Assembly (NCBI GenBank): GCA_933207985.1
Contig: OW240921.1
Coordinates: 97,992,167 to 98,056,166, forward strand
Direction of reading: 5' to 3'
Length of the DNA: 64,000 nt
Origin: Pelobates cultripes
Lineage: Eukaryota; Chordata; Amphibia; Anura; Pelobatidae
Shown here piece after piece: positions 40,187-50,672 of the stretch (within the stretch, counting starts at the first letter, position 1; the number at the start of each line of letters is the position of its first letter). Under the pieces are notes generated by a model that did not search any database, was not told the DNA's origin, and saw only the letters and a list, made by a program, of their open reading frames with translations. The translations under genes were made by a program, and so were the position numbers.

Positions 40187-41017
40187 AGATTAATATATTT
40201 GCTCTGCAAAACCCTACCAACAACGTTAATACATAGGGTTGGAGTCAGACAGCAGATATCTGCTGTCAATGACAATGCTGGGAAGAAGGAGTAGTTAAAA
40301 CATTACCCATCATGTTCTGTTACTGTGCGTTTTGTACAGATTTTGTTCATGAGTCCCGGAAATTTGGAGTTATTTTCAAATCATGTCCTTAGTCTACGTG
40401 AGGTGCAAACTATATTGGACATTTGTCTCCAGTCCAGACCAGCTGATAGTGATAGGAATTAACAAGAGAATTCCACTATATCTTATTTTCCCATCACGTA
40501 CAGTGAGGACCTTCGCTCCTAATATTTTAGTTTCCTATCAATCCCCAGGCTTTTCCTGCCCTTGATATTTTTTAGCTCAAATATTTCTGTCTTGTATCAC
40601 GATTTCTGACGGACATAAATGCTTTCTCTCGTCTGTTTTTAAAATGAGCAATGGGCTTGAAACAGCTGGCAATTATTAAATTAAAACATAATGCAAGCGG
40701 GGTAAAAAAAAAAAAAATGCAGTTATTTTATTTTTTGAAAATGCAGGGAAGGAAAACTCTGTTAAATTAAAAAGCAATAAAACAGTATGCTTAAAATAAA
40801 TTCCTTCCATTATCTTTCCTTTTATGAATAATAAATGTTGCATTGCTAGATCCCAGGTTAAGTTGCAAAACAGCAAGGAAAAGTTTTGATATATTTAGCT
40901 AATTTAAATATTAAGAGCTGAGTCTGCCTCATCCTGCAGGATAAAATAATGACAAATGAGATTTGAAATTTTACTATTTGGACGTCTTTCAAAACAAAGG
41001 CATATAGCCATCTATCT

Positions 41018-41031
41018 GTTACCATGGCAAC
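41018..41031. promoter_or_regulatory. RFX X-box consensus
   Basis: GTTACCATGGCAAC fits the X-box consensus in both half-sites. It lies in unique DNA with no recognised transposon. Motif match only. Confidence 0.35.
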
Positions 41032-41467
41032 CATGTCATTCCACCATTGAGTCACATAAAAATATATTTTACACACGGAATCAAGTAGACGGATTAGAAT
41101 AAACAAGCAACAATCAAGCTTGTTGCTGAAAACTGCTACAATAGTGAAATATATTTAATATCTCCAATCTATATAGGAATGTTTATTACACATTTATGTA
41201 TTTGACCTGTATAAGCCAAAGAGAAAATGCTCTTTAGTTTAAATACAGCAATTTGGGTGCCTCGAACCAGTAGTTAAGCCATTTACATTTTTATTCTACA
41301 GATAAGGGAAAATCATTTTTTTTCTTTCACTCTTCCTAAGTTTCTGTAGAATTTCTATAAGAACTGTGAGCATTCTAATGCATACCATATTTTTTTGTTC
41401 CATGCCAGTGATTCAGTGAAGAAAATCTTCAACTGCTCTCTCTCTTCTGGCATTGTCCCTGTTGACC

Positions 41468-41547
41468 TTAACCCCTTAAGGACACATGACATGTGTGACA
41501 TGTCATGATTCCTTTTTATTCCAGAAGTTTGGTCCTTAAGGGGTTAA
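41468..41547. mobile_element. 72-bp TTAA-flanked MITE with CCCCTTAAGGAC ends
   Basis: TTAA at 41468-41471 and 41544-41547 flank a 72-bp element whose ends are CCCCTTAAGGAC and its complement GTCCTTAAGGGG. TTAA targets with CCC termini point to piggyBac-type elements. It shares its ends with the 2.08-kb element at 45123-47200 and looks like a minimal deletion derivative. The interior holds short palindromic runs of CATGACATGT. It abuts the LINE fragment. Confidence 0.7.
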
Positions 41548-42492
41548 ACATGCCACTGTAGTAGCTATCCTGAAAAAAACACCTCTTGACCGGTCATCCT
41601 TGCAAGCGCGCTGTCTTGGCGTCATACTTGATTTTGGCCTCACCTTTGAGCCTCACATCCAGCATGTTACCAAATCCTGTAGATTGCATCTTAAAAACAT
41701 AGCCCGCGTCCACCCCTTTCTTACGCAAGATGCTACCAAGGAGCTTGTCCATGCTTTAGTAATTTCCTGGATTATTGTAATCCTCTCCTAATTGGTCTTC
41801 CCAAATGCCATATTGCCCCGCTACAGTCTGTAATGAATGCTGCCGCCAGACTGATTTTTCGGTCTGATTGTCGGTCTCTTACACCTCACCCCTCTGTCAG
41901 TCCATACATTGAATCCTGTAATCTACAGAAGTCGATTCAAAGTGCTAATCCATACCTATAAAGCACTGAACAATTCTAGCCCCTCTTATATCTCTTCACA
42001 GATCCATAGGTATGCCCCTTCTCGATCTCTCCTGTCTGCTGCACTCACCTGTATGGCCAACTCACGCTTGTAGAACTTCTCGCGGGCGGCTCCCTTCCTA
42101 TGGAATAGCCTGCCTACGACCATCAAGCTCTCCGTTAGTCTTCAATCGTTTAAGAAGTGCCTTAAAACCCATCTCTTTAGGCTTATGGCCTCCCAGAGTA
42201 ACCTTTACCTCACATACCTGTCTCTTGCTCTCTCCTAAAGGGCAGCACTCTACTCTCTCCTCCAGCTCTGCTTCAGTCCCACCTTATTTGATTGTTATTT
42301 CCTGTCCTATTGTGTTTTATACCCCACCTCCTATAAACTGTAAGCTCGTTTGAGCAGTGTCCTCTTCAACCTATTGTTCCTGTAAGTTTTCTTGTAATTG
42401 TCCTATTTATAGGTAAAACCCCCCTCTCATAATATTGTAAAGCGCTATGGAATCTGTTGGCGCTATATAAATGGCAATAATAAAAATAATAA
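41548..42492 (+). pseudogene. 5'-truncated L2/CR1-like LINE, 3' end
   Basis: Seen: a frame starting near 41600 encodes the C-terminal reverse transcriptase signature LGVILDFGLTFEPHIQ. After a frameshift near 41763 come DYCNPLLIGLP and LQSVMNAAARLIF. These are typical of the C-terminal RT region of CR1/L2/Rex-group LINEs. Further downstream, stops and shifts break the frame. The 3' end carries the conserved tail 'aaagcgctatggaat...ggcgctatataaa' and finishes in a degenerate AAT-rich tail (about 42474-42492), as in L2-type elements. The copy is old and inactive. Confidence 0.8.
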
Positions 42493-45118
42493 TTTACACA
42501 TAAAATAACACAATTGTGTGGTGTAAACAAGGTGCAGAATATGTTCACAAAACACAATTTTTTCTTTTTTTTTTTAGGTATGTTCATTATCCGGTCAGAG
42601 CTTACCGGTGTGTTGGTATAGTTAGAGGTGTTCTATATTGTATTTTTTTTAATTTTTAAGGAAATGGATCAGTCTGAGGAAATGGTGAGTGCGTTGATGG
42701 TGACTGTATGTGAGTGCGCAAACACCTGGAGAACTCATGCATATAGTTCCAATGAATGTTTTTCACTGCCAAATGAACTCAGTATGTGTTTTATCAACCA
42801 TATCAAGGTCAATATAACAGACTGCGCTACTGGTGGCTACATAGATTCATTTTTAACAGGAGAGATTAAAAAAAAAAAAAAGTATATATCTGCATTTGCC
42901 GAATTCTAAAAAAATAAAAATAAATAAGAGTTTAATGTCCTTCTAATATACCACAATACTGACATTAATAGGGATCGGTACAGATTTACCACTAGGATCG
43001 GTGCTCTTTAACATTGCCCTCGAAGTACTTATCAGAGTCTAGGTATTTTACTTCCCAATGAAACCTTGAAAATGACATCAACTGGTAATGTCAGTAAGTG
43101 ACTTTGCTATAAAGAAAAACATCTAAAATAGTTAACAATTTGTCAATAATGTGCTCAGAAAGTGCATGTGTGGTGTTGATGCACAGAATTTATATGCAAG
43201 GAGTTGGCTGGTATGGTATGTGTCAGCCCTATGTGTAAGTGTAGCTGACATAGCTCACACTAGACATGTTCTCTGAGCCTCTGTTTGGGAGTATGAAAGA
43301 GTGAGTAGTAAGATTGCTCTGAAGACATGCCTGTACAGCCTCCTTTTTGGGAGTATGAAAGAGTAAGTTATAAGATGGCTCTGCTTAATCTATTCCACAT
43401 CATTGACAAGCCTGTACAGATATATCTGGGGTATTATGCACTTGGGACAGATGTGTCCATTTGCTAACCTAATCAATTTTCAAATTTAAAGGACACTTCA
43501 AGTACCACAGTCACCGCCGTTATGTGTAGTTGTTATGGTGTTAGAAAGCTAAAGCTGCAGCCACTCCGGTGTTGTTGAACCATTTTCAAATGGTTTATAA
43601 AATAGGTTTCCCTAGGATCCAATGCTCACATTTCTGATTGGACAATGCAGTGAGGAAGTTTTACCTCTTTTTTCTTATTCCCCTGCACTGATTTTGCAAA
43701 TGAATCATCTTTAACTTTTATTAGTGCCACCAACATATGCCAAAATCCTTTATTTGTATCAGTGTGTGAATGCCATTGAATTCTGTGTAGTGCATGAAAA
43801 TGCAGTTTTGTTTGTGTATTGAAACTGTATGATTCTGAATACTTTAGTGCCCACCTTGTTCTACACATTCTCCTATCTGTCTCACATTTACCCCACATGT
43901 GTCTCCAGCCTCTCCTCTTCCTCATCTCTCTCCCACTTGTGTCTTACACACCCTTACCTCTCTGTAAGGGATACGGAATGCCTGACCACTTACTATAGGT
44001 TTCAATTAATTTCTCCCGTTCTAATAGAGCTGTTTTCCTCTTTTTAAGTTGATTGATTTGACATTTTACGAATGATGACAGGGCAATCTATCTAAAGGTA
44101 CTTTGTCATCAAAAAATGTTTTAATTACTTTAGTGGCAGCATGTATTTTTGTATTTAATACAGTCTAATTTGCATAGTACGATGTGGGTTCTACGAGTTT
44201 TTTCTTGTTGTAGAGTTTTCAGTTATTATCTCACTAGGTCTCTTCTATAAATATTTATCTTTTTAATAGTTATGAAACAGTTTTTTTCTTAAAATAGTTC
44301 TTTGCCATTTGTGGGAACAATTAATGCATTCAATGCTTCGTTTGGCTTATGATGTCACCTATTTGTCTGATTCATTTTCCAGAATATTTCTTCTCTAATT
44401 AAATTTGGCTGAGCTGATCTGCCCATATGGCTGAAATTTGCAGAATTTTTTTTCCATCAAATTCATCTGAAACAAACTTTTCCGCTGTGCACAAATCTAA
44501 TGATTATGGAAGTCCCTTGTAAGCTTCCGTGAGCTCCCTTTTCAATGGGATGTTGCTGTGTTTGCCCAGAGTCTACATAAATCTATAATGTTGTTGTTGA
44601 ACAGTTTTGTTATAGTTTATGTATGTGGGTGGGAGGGTAGGTGGTTGTATGGATGAGTTGATGGATGAATAGAGGTGGATAATTACAAAAAAACAGCTCC
44701 TGCACTCAAAATACCACTACTCTTGGGCGACAGCAACGACCACAGTACACATCAGCCCCAATACATACAGTATAAACCAAAGAAAAAAAGTGACCTGCGC
44801 TCTTCCCAAATCCCTATGCATATTTAAACAAATGGAGATTATTTAGTTGCCCTATTGGCCATGAGAGTTTAGCCCACCTGCCAAGTCAAGGCAAACCTCT
44901 GAGTGGGTCCTACACTGACTTTTCACCTTGCTTCCATGAGCTTCTGGCAAAAATATCTCTACTGGGAATGGTATTTTTATAAGCCCCTACATGCTTATCA
45001 ACCTTTAATAAGGAAAACATTGATGGATAATTGCCAAATCAATAGTTAAATCAAGTTTTTCTTCATTTTGGGCCTCCATTTTCTTTTTCTTTTACCTTCA
45101 TATTCAATGCTGCTTGGC
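42493..45118. other. No gene recognised
   Basis: Unique AT-rich DNA apart from the T2 left end at 43486. The segment around 44690-44810 (TGCACTCAAAATACCACTAC) resembles repeats near 38960 and 60137. Confidence 0.5.
43486..43600. mobile_element. T2-type MITE left end
   Basis: TTAA-AGGACACTTCAAGTACCAC, then a CGTTATGTGTAGTTGTTATGG block shared with the 3-kb and 58.8-kb copies. No right end is found. Confidence 0.45.
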
Positions 45119-45628
45119 TTAACCCCTTAAGGACTGGACTGTTTTTGCGATGTTGTACATTTGCGACCAGGCATATTTTTACACTTTTGTGGTGTTTGTG
45201 TTTGGCTGTAATTTTCCGCTCTCTCATTTACTGTTCCCATACAAATTATATATATTTTTTTCAGGACAAAAGGGGCTTTCTTTACATACCATTATTTATA
45301 TAATCTCAGGTATTTTAATTTGAAAAAAATAAAAAAATATGATGAAAAATTTAAAAAAATACGTTTTTTGACTTTTACTTGAAAAATCTTTTACTCATCT
45401 ACAAAAAATGAAAAAAACTGCTAAATAGATTCAAAATTTTGTCCTGAATTTAAAAATACCCAGTGTTTACGTGCTTTTTTGCTTTTTTTTGCATGTTATA
45501 GGGCTATAGGTACAAGTAGGATATTGCGGTTTCAAAACATACATTTTTAAAATTTATCAATAGTGACATTGTAACACTATTATCTGTCATAAATCTCTGA
45601 ATAACACCCCACATGTACATATTTTTTT

Positions 45629-45849
45629 AAAAGTAGACAACCCAGGGTATTCAATATGGGGTATGTCCAGTCTTTTTTAGTAGCCACTTAGTCGAAAACA
45701 CTGGCCAAAGTAAGCATTCATATTTGTTTGTGTGTGAAAAAAGTAAAAAAACTAAATTGAACGCTAATTTTGGCCAGTGTTTGTGACCAAGTGGTTACTA
45801 AAAAAGACTGGACATACCCCATTTGCAATACCTTGGGTTGTCTTCTTTT
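45629..45849. repeat. Long imperfect palindrome 1
   Basis: Left arm about 45629-45719 and right arm about 45760-45849 are reverse complements over about 90 bp with few mismatches, sharing a core around GTATGTCCAGTCTTTTTTAG. The loop is about 40 bp. It lies inside the TTAA element. Confidence 0.85.
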
Positions 45850-45993
45850 GCAAATGGTATGCCATCATGGGGGTAATTCTCATTCCTGGGCTACCATACG
45901 CTCTCAAAGGCAACGTAACCAACCTGGCCATTTTCAATGTAAAAATATTTGACCCATATATTTGACGCTGTAACTTTCAAAAATGCTATAAAA

Positions 45994-46236
45994 CCTGTAC
46001 ATGGGGGGTACTGTTTTACTCGGGAGACATCGCTGAACACAAATATTAGTGTTTAAAAACTGGAAAACGTATCACAACAATTATATCATCAGTAAAAGTG
46101 CTGTTGTGTGTGAAAAATGCAAGAAAAGTAACTTTCACTGACAATATAATCACTGTGATATGTTTTACTGTTTTGAATCACTAATATTTGTGTTCAGCGA
46201 AGTCTCCCGAGTAAAACAGTACCCCCCAAGTACAGG
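45994..46236. repeat. Long imperfect palindrome 2
   Basis: Arms of a little over 100 bp (about 45994-46101 and 46129-46236) are reverse complements with scattered mismatches. The outer 50 bases are nearly perfect, sharing GTACTGTTTTACTCGGGAGA. It lies inside the TTAA element. Confidence 0.85.
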
Positions 46237-46488
46237 TCTTAGGGTGTTGTAGAATGTTACAGGGTAAAATACAGTGCTAGCAAATTAAATTCTCTGGACT
46301 TTCGGCCTGGGTTGGCAGGCAGGTCCCTCAAATTGCAATCAATAAAATTACTTAATTATGTAAAAATATTACATAAATACGCACATGATATATGCATATT
46401 TATATATTTGAAGTCGTGTATATTTATATAATTATTTATGTAATTTTGTATATGGACATATGTATATTTCGTATTATTTTTATTTATT

Positions 46489-46489
<1 letters not shown>

Positions 46490-46542
<53 letters not shown>
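46490..46542. repeat. (TA)n microsatellite inside the TTAA element
   Basis: About 25 TA units; a second run lies at 46700-46732. Confidence 0.9.
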
Positions 46543-46699
46543 AATTCATTCTAAGTGTATTTTGATATAAATATATATATTAATTTTAAAATACAGTTAG
46601 AATAAAATTTCATATAGATATATAATTTTTTTTCAATTTTTATTATTATTTAAAAAAAAAAAATTCATTTAAATTACTTATTATTTATATTTTATAATA

Positions 46700-46731
<32 letters not shown>

Positions 46732-46903
46732 CACGTGTGCAATTCAATTATAAGTGTATTTTTATATTAATATAAGTACATATTAATATAAAAATACACT
46801 TAGTATGACATTATATATATGATATATAGACATATACACATATCTAATTTTTTTTATTTTTAATTAACATTAACTTTATTTTTTTATTTTTTATTTTACA
46901 CTA

Positions 46904-47178
46904 GCAGGGAGACTGCCTGTCAGCACAGGCAGTCCCCCTGCAGGTAGACACATGGACACCTATTGTGACCATGTGATCGCTGTGTTGAGCGATCACATGG
47001 CCACAGGGGTCCTAATCCAGTGTGGGGAGATTGCCTGGGCTGCAGGCAGTCTCCCCACACCGGGAGCAACGCTGATCGCCACCGGGGGAACGACGGCGAT
47101 CAGGTAAGTAACTAGGACCGTAAGGTGGGTTCAGGACCGTCATCGGTCGCAATGGGAAAATGTCGATGATGGTCCTGA
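46904..47178. repeat. Five consecutive stem-loops
   Basis: Successive inverted repeats: 46904-46941 (17-bp arms), 46965-47004 (core CCATGTGATCGCT), 47021-47059 (17-bp arms), 47072-47103 (9-bp arms CTGATCGCC) and 47131-47178 (15-bp arms). Most arms have zero to two mismatches. All are in the right end of the TTAA element, just inside its terminus. Confidence 0.85.
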
Positions 47179-47200
47179 ACCGTCCTCGGTCCTTAAGGGG

Positions 47201-47645
47201 TTAAAGGACCACTATAGTGCCAGGAAAACATACTCGTTTTCCTGGTACTATAGTGCCCTGAGGGTGCCCCCACCCTCATGGACCCCCTCCCACCGGGCTC
47301 TGGGGAGAGGAAGGGGTTAAAATCTTACCTTTCTCCAGCGCCGGGCGGGGAGCTCTCCTCCTCCTCTCCGCCTCTTCGGCTGAATGCGCATGCGCGGCAG
47401 GAGCTGCGCGTGGATTCAGCCAGTCTCATAGGAAAGCATTCATAATGCTTTCCTATGGACGCTAGCATCTTCTCACTGTGAGACAGCCACTAGAGGCTTT
47501 AGAGGCTGGATTAACCTATTTATAAACTTAGCAGTTTCTCTGAAACTGCTATGTTTATAAAAAAATGGATTAACCCTAGCTAGACCAGGCACCCAGACCA
47601 CTTCATTAAGCTGAAGTGGTCTGGGTGCCTAGAGTGGTCCTTTAT
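47201..47645. mobile_element. T2-type MITE
   Basis: Left end TTAA-AGGACCACTATAG; right end CTAGAGTGGTCCT-TTAT. It shares its left TTAA with the right end of the preceding element. Near the right end is a strong hairpin (47590-47627; 16-bp arms around CCCAGACCACTTCA) also found in the related copies at 35359-35888 and 23951-24306. Confidence 0.75.
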
Positions 47646-49213
47646 CTGGAATGCAGCTAATTTATGACACATTAATGCTAACCCTTCCAATGGTTCATTA
47701 TAACAAACATTTATCTGAATGAGTGTGCACACCATATATTCTAATTATTGTCTGAACTGTCTGTGTGCAAGGCTGGGTTAAAAAAGATTTAGCACAAATA
47801 AATTATTTTAGGGTTTTCACCTCCCGAGAAAATCATAGAAAACAGTCAAGCACAGCAAGTAGGTGACATCTCACCCTTATTAAGACATCCTGATTAGAGT
47901 ACAAATCGTTCATAATAAAATATAATGACATAGTACACAGCATGACAGCTCGTCTAAAGATATAAAATGCAACACACTGCAGAAAATATAAATTCTTTAC
48001 TATCACAGCAAAAAATATATTTTACTTTCTGCAATTATGTGAAGCATATAGTAGACGTACGTATATATAATTATTACTTTTACATTATTTAGAATCTGCT
48101 AATTGGTGTCAAATTGGTGTCAAACACATAGTAGATGTACATACATAAAGTATTATCTTTATTTTTTTAATATTTGTCTACTGATTAAAAGCATGCCAAT
48201 TGTTTTAAAGAACTAGAAAAAAAATAAAAATAACTATATATATTTGTAACCTTGTCCATATATATGTATGAACAAGGATATGAAATCCCATGGTATAATG
48301 TCCAATAAAAAGGACAGTTCCCCTTTAAGCACCAAAATGTAACATCTAGTTTAAAATAGCCAGGTTAGACTAAATGTTCAATTCACTTAAAGAGTTGAAG
48401 ATTTTTTTTATTCCTCTATTTTGGCTTCAAATTGTTTTTTTCACGTTAGCTCAAGTCTGTGTATAGAGAATACACCCCTATGTTTATCTATATAGGAATG
48501 CGTTAAATCTCCACCCCCCCAAAACGCTAGCAAAGAGATAAGACTTGAAACCATTTTCTTAGCCTAGTGATACTGATCAGAATTTTAAAGGTGCTGTTCC
48601 ATATAGACAAAATGTTGAAATATATACAACATTTTAACTAAGTTCTCTAACAAGGTAATGGAGCAGGGAAGCCATGTTAAACGAACAAATGATTTAAAAT
48701 CTGAAAGAGAGGCCATGAAATGGTTGACTTTCCATGCCATGCTGTTATCAACACATGAACCTCCCTGGCAAGCTTCTATGGGCTGTCATAGAGAGGGTGG
48801 TTCAGTATTTATGCTGCTTTCAGGCATGTAATCTTTTGTTTTTGAACCGATATGCTGTATGGCAGCCATTTTGTAGAAGCACGAAAGCAAAAAACAATAC
48901 CTAGTCCCCTCACCCAAGAGGCGATGAGTTACACACCACTTACACAAAATATGTTTATTTGTGGGCAGGGCACAAGCAGACTTTTAATGAAGCCAAATAG
49001 GTTTGGATGTAAACAAGACAATGAACAACATTTCTGTCAGCATGTAGAGTCACATGTAGTGACATGTAGTGACATGTAGTGACATGTGTTCATTATAATC
49101 TCTGTGTTAGACAACAACAAAAAAATCCAGTTAAAAGGCCACCCACTGTGTGATGATGTTGTATGCATCCACTTGGCTGAAAAAGATCTTTCACACCTTG
49201 TACATTTGCAGTA
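47646..49213. other. No gene recognised; left flank of the retrotransposon
   Basis: AT-rich unique DNA with short A runs. It contains the 10-bp tandem repeat at 49048-49087. Confidence 0.6.
49048..49087. repeat. 10-bp tandem repeat GACATGTAGT
   Basis: Three full units and flanking partial ones (CACATGTAGT, GACATGTGTT), 130 bp from the retrotransposon's right end. Confidence 0.85.
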
Positions 49214-49217
49214 TACA

Positions 49218-49502
49218 TGACTGCTGACCCCAGACCAAAACTCCCACCACCCGTTGCCCAATAAATACACAACACCTTCTTTATGGGTAAGGGCAACGGC
49301 CACAGCTTTATTAACAGAATTAACATCGATTATCACCAGCGTCCACAACCTGTCAGCTGTTGGGGATTACCAACAGACAGCTCTATCAAATGACCCACGA
49401 GTCCAATGCAGCCTGCCCCCGCCATCAGCTCTCAGCAGGCTGCGACTCCCCAAGCCGCTTGGGCACTTTCTTCCAAACCTCTTCGCTGGCCAGGACTACC
49501 GC
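49218..49502 (-). repeat. Split direct repeat B2 (element right end)
   Basis: Second copy of B and the right terminus of the element in its own orientation. It carries the same inverted pair (49251-49259 / 49291-49299) and an element-strand AATAAA (plus-strand TTTATT at 49307-49312), so it could supply the 3' end of the transcript. The host sequence outside it starts with TACAT at 49214. Confidence 0.88.
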
Positions 49503-49582
49503 GAGCTGTGACAAAACAAAGAAACAACAGCACACAACCAACAACAACACCATCATAACACACGTTTTGTGGGTGGGTGGGC
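49503..49582 (-). other. Unique spacer between A2 and B2
   Basis: Eighty bases, rich in CAA/AAC on the plus strand and ending in a GGGTG-rich run. They match neither the DNA inside A1 nor the DNA inside B1. In the textbook layout A2 and B2 are adjacent, so this spacer is either part of the family's architecture or specific to this copy. Confidence 0.6.
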
Positions 49583-49747
49583 GGGAAGCTAGCAACACTA
49601 CACCTCTGCCCAGGAACTGGTGAGTACCCTCCCCTTTTTCCCCATCTTAATGTCCCCCCATGTGTAACAATGTATCCCCTTGTGACCCAACCCCTTATCC
49701 CTGCCAGCAGTCATGTCCTCCCTTCCTTAAGATGTCCAGGGAGGTAC
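49583..49747 (-). repeat. Split direct repeat A2
   Basis: Second copy of A, abutting B1 with no gap at the sequence TAC-TT (49745-49749). The A2-B1 junction is what a circular DNA intermediate joined at A1 and B2 would look like, which fits the rolling-template model for split direct repeats. It differs from A1 only by a 2-bp insertion. Confidence 0.9.
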
Positions 49748-49748
49748 T

Positions 49749-50033
49749 TGACTGCTGACCCCAGACCAAACTCCCACCACCCGTTGCCCAATAAATACAC
49801 AACACCTTCTGTATGGGTAAGGGCAACGGCCACAGCTTTATTAACAGAATTAACATCGATTATCACCAGCGTCCACAACCTGTCAGCTGTTGGGGGATTA
49901 CCAACAGACAGCTCTATCAAAAGACCCACGAGTCCAATGCAGCCTGCCCCCGCCATCAGCTCTCAGCAGGCTGCGACTCCCCAAGCCGCTTGGGCACTTT
50001 CTTCCAAACCTCTTCGCTGGCCAGGACTACCGC
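49749..50033 (-). repeat. Split direct repeat B1
   Basis: This 285-bp block is repeated at 49218-49502 with two substitutions and two 1-bp indels. It starts right after the hydrolase ORF in element orientation and runs straight into A2. It contains the inverted pair CCGTTGCCC / GGGCAACGG (49781-49789 and 49821-49829). On the element strand it carries an AATAAA (plus-strand TTTATT at 49837-49842) that could serve as a polyadenylation signal. Confidence 0.9.
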
Positions 50034-50048
50034 CACCGCGGTTCCTCC

Positions 50049-50672
50049 CTACCTACTCCCCTGGGAGGGACCACGCCCCCCCGCAGCCAGCGCCTCCTCA
50101 ATACCTGCCTGAAGACCCGCATTCAGGATATCCAATCCTATGAGGGAAAGGTGCACCCCATCCTTCCGCATCAAGTCGGAATTGTCCCCTTCCAGCTCCC
50201 TGTGCCTAATGACAAAACCACCAATCCGGCGGACAAATTTTCCGATGGCCACGTTGAGCCTGCGCCTACTACGCTCCACGCCCTTAGCATGCGGCAGCGA
50301 ACGCCAACGCGGCCTGGACACTATGTCCGACCAGATCAGGGTCAACTCGGGGAAAAGAGCCATACACCGAGCCAGATCGTGTCTAATCGCATGCAGGAGG
50401 TCCACTGACCTACTGCGCCCCAGGTCATTTCCCCCTGCATGAATTACTAGGGTTACTGGCCCCGACACGTACCTACGAAGGGATACGCACTCCGAATACA
50501 GCTGCTGCCACAACATACCCCTAATACCCCTCCACCTTACCCTGGCTATCTCGTAGGAAAAACCCAAATTCCTCCCGTATGGACGCTCCTCAGCTCGCCG
50601 CGCAGCCCAATAAACGTAGGAATGTCCCAGTATCCAAATGCAGCGGGGCCGAGGACCTACGGAGAGATTGCA
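50049..50672 (-). CDS. SGNH (GDSL-like) hydrolase domain, no ATG start
   Basis: Esterase-like domain of about 207 codons in the same frame as the recombinase, separated from it by one TAA. Counting from the codon after that stop, the blocks are GHS with catalytic Ser18 (WILGHSYVYW), GGND at 80-83 (VIHAGGNDLGR), and DGVH with Asp171 and His174 (KDGVHLSLIG). These are the nucleophile, oxyanion and Asp-His blocks of the SGNH superfamily. The first in-frame Met lies after the Ser block, so independent ATG initiation would lose the active site; readthrough, reinitiation at a non-AUG codon, or a stop mutation specific to this copy are the options. Its substrate and role in the transposon cycle are unknown. 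It ends about 15 bp before repeat B1. Confidence 0.82.
   Translation of the reverse strand, partial: CNLSVGPRPRCIWILGHSYVYWAARRAEERPYGRNLGFSYEIARVRWRGIRGMLWQQLYSECVSLRRYVSGPVTLVIHAGGNDLGRSRSVDLLHAIRHDLARCMALFPELTLIWSDIVSRPRWRSLPHAKGVERSRRRLNVAIGKFVRRIGGFVIRHRELEGDNSDLMRKDGVHLSLIGLDILNAGLQAGIEEALAAGGRGPSQGSR

Larger units (their letters stand above)
45119..47204. mobile_element. 2.08-kb non-autonomous TTAA element (piggyBac-like ends)
   Basis: TTAA copies at 45119-45122 and 47201-47204 flank ends CCCCTTAAGGAC and GTCCTTAAGGGG. There is no coding frame of note; the short frames near 45770-45965 overlap a palindrome arm. The interior holds two long palindromes (45629-45849 and 45994-46236), an AT-rich stretch with TA microsatellites (46490-46542, 46700-46732) and five consecutive stem-loops (46904-47178). 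Assignment to piggyBac rests on target site and terminal bases only; Kolobok elements also use TTAA. Confidence 0.65.

Noticed and set aside
45770..45965. Two 60-codon frames
   Set aside because: They overlap the right arm of a palindrome in the non-coding TTAA element.
49577..50143. Plus-strand 188-codon frame, and others at 49890-50408 and 51788-52525
   Set aside because: Antisense shadows of the repeats, hydrolase and polymerase of the minus-strand retrotransposon; GC-rich coding DNA leaves the opposite strand open.
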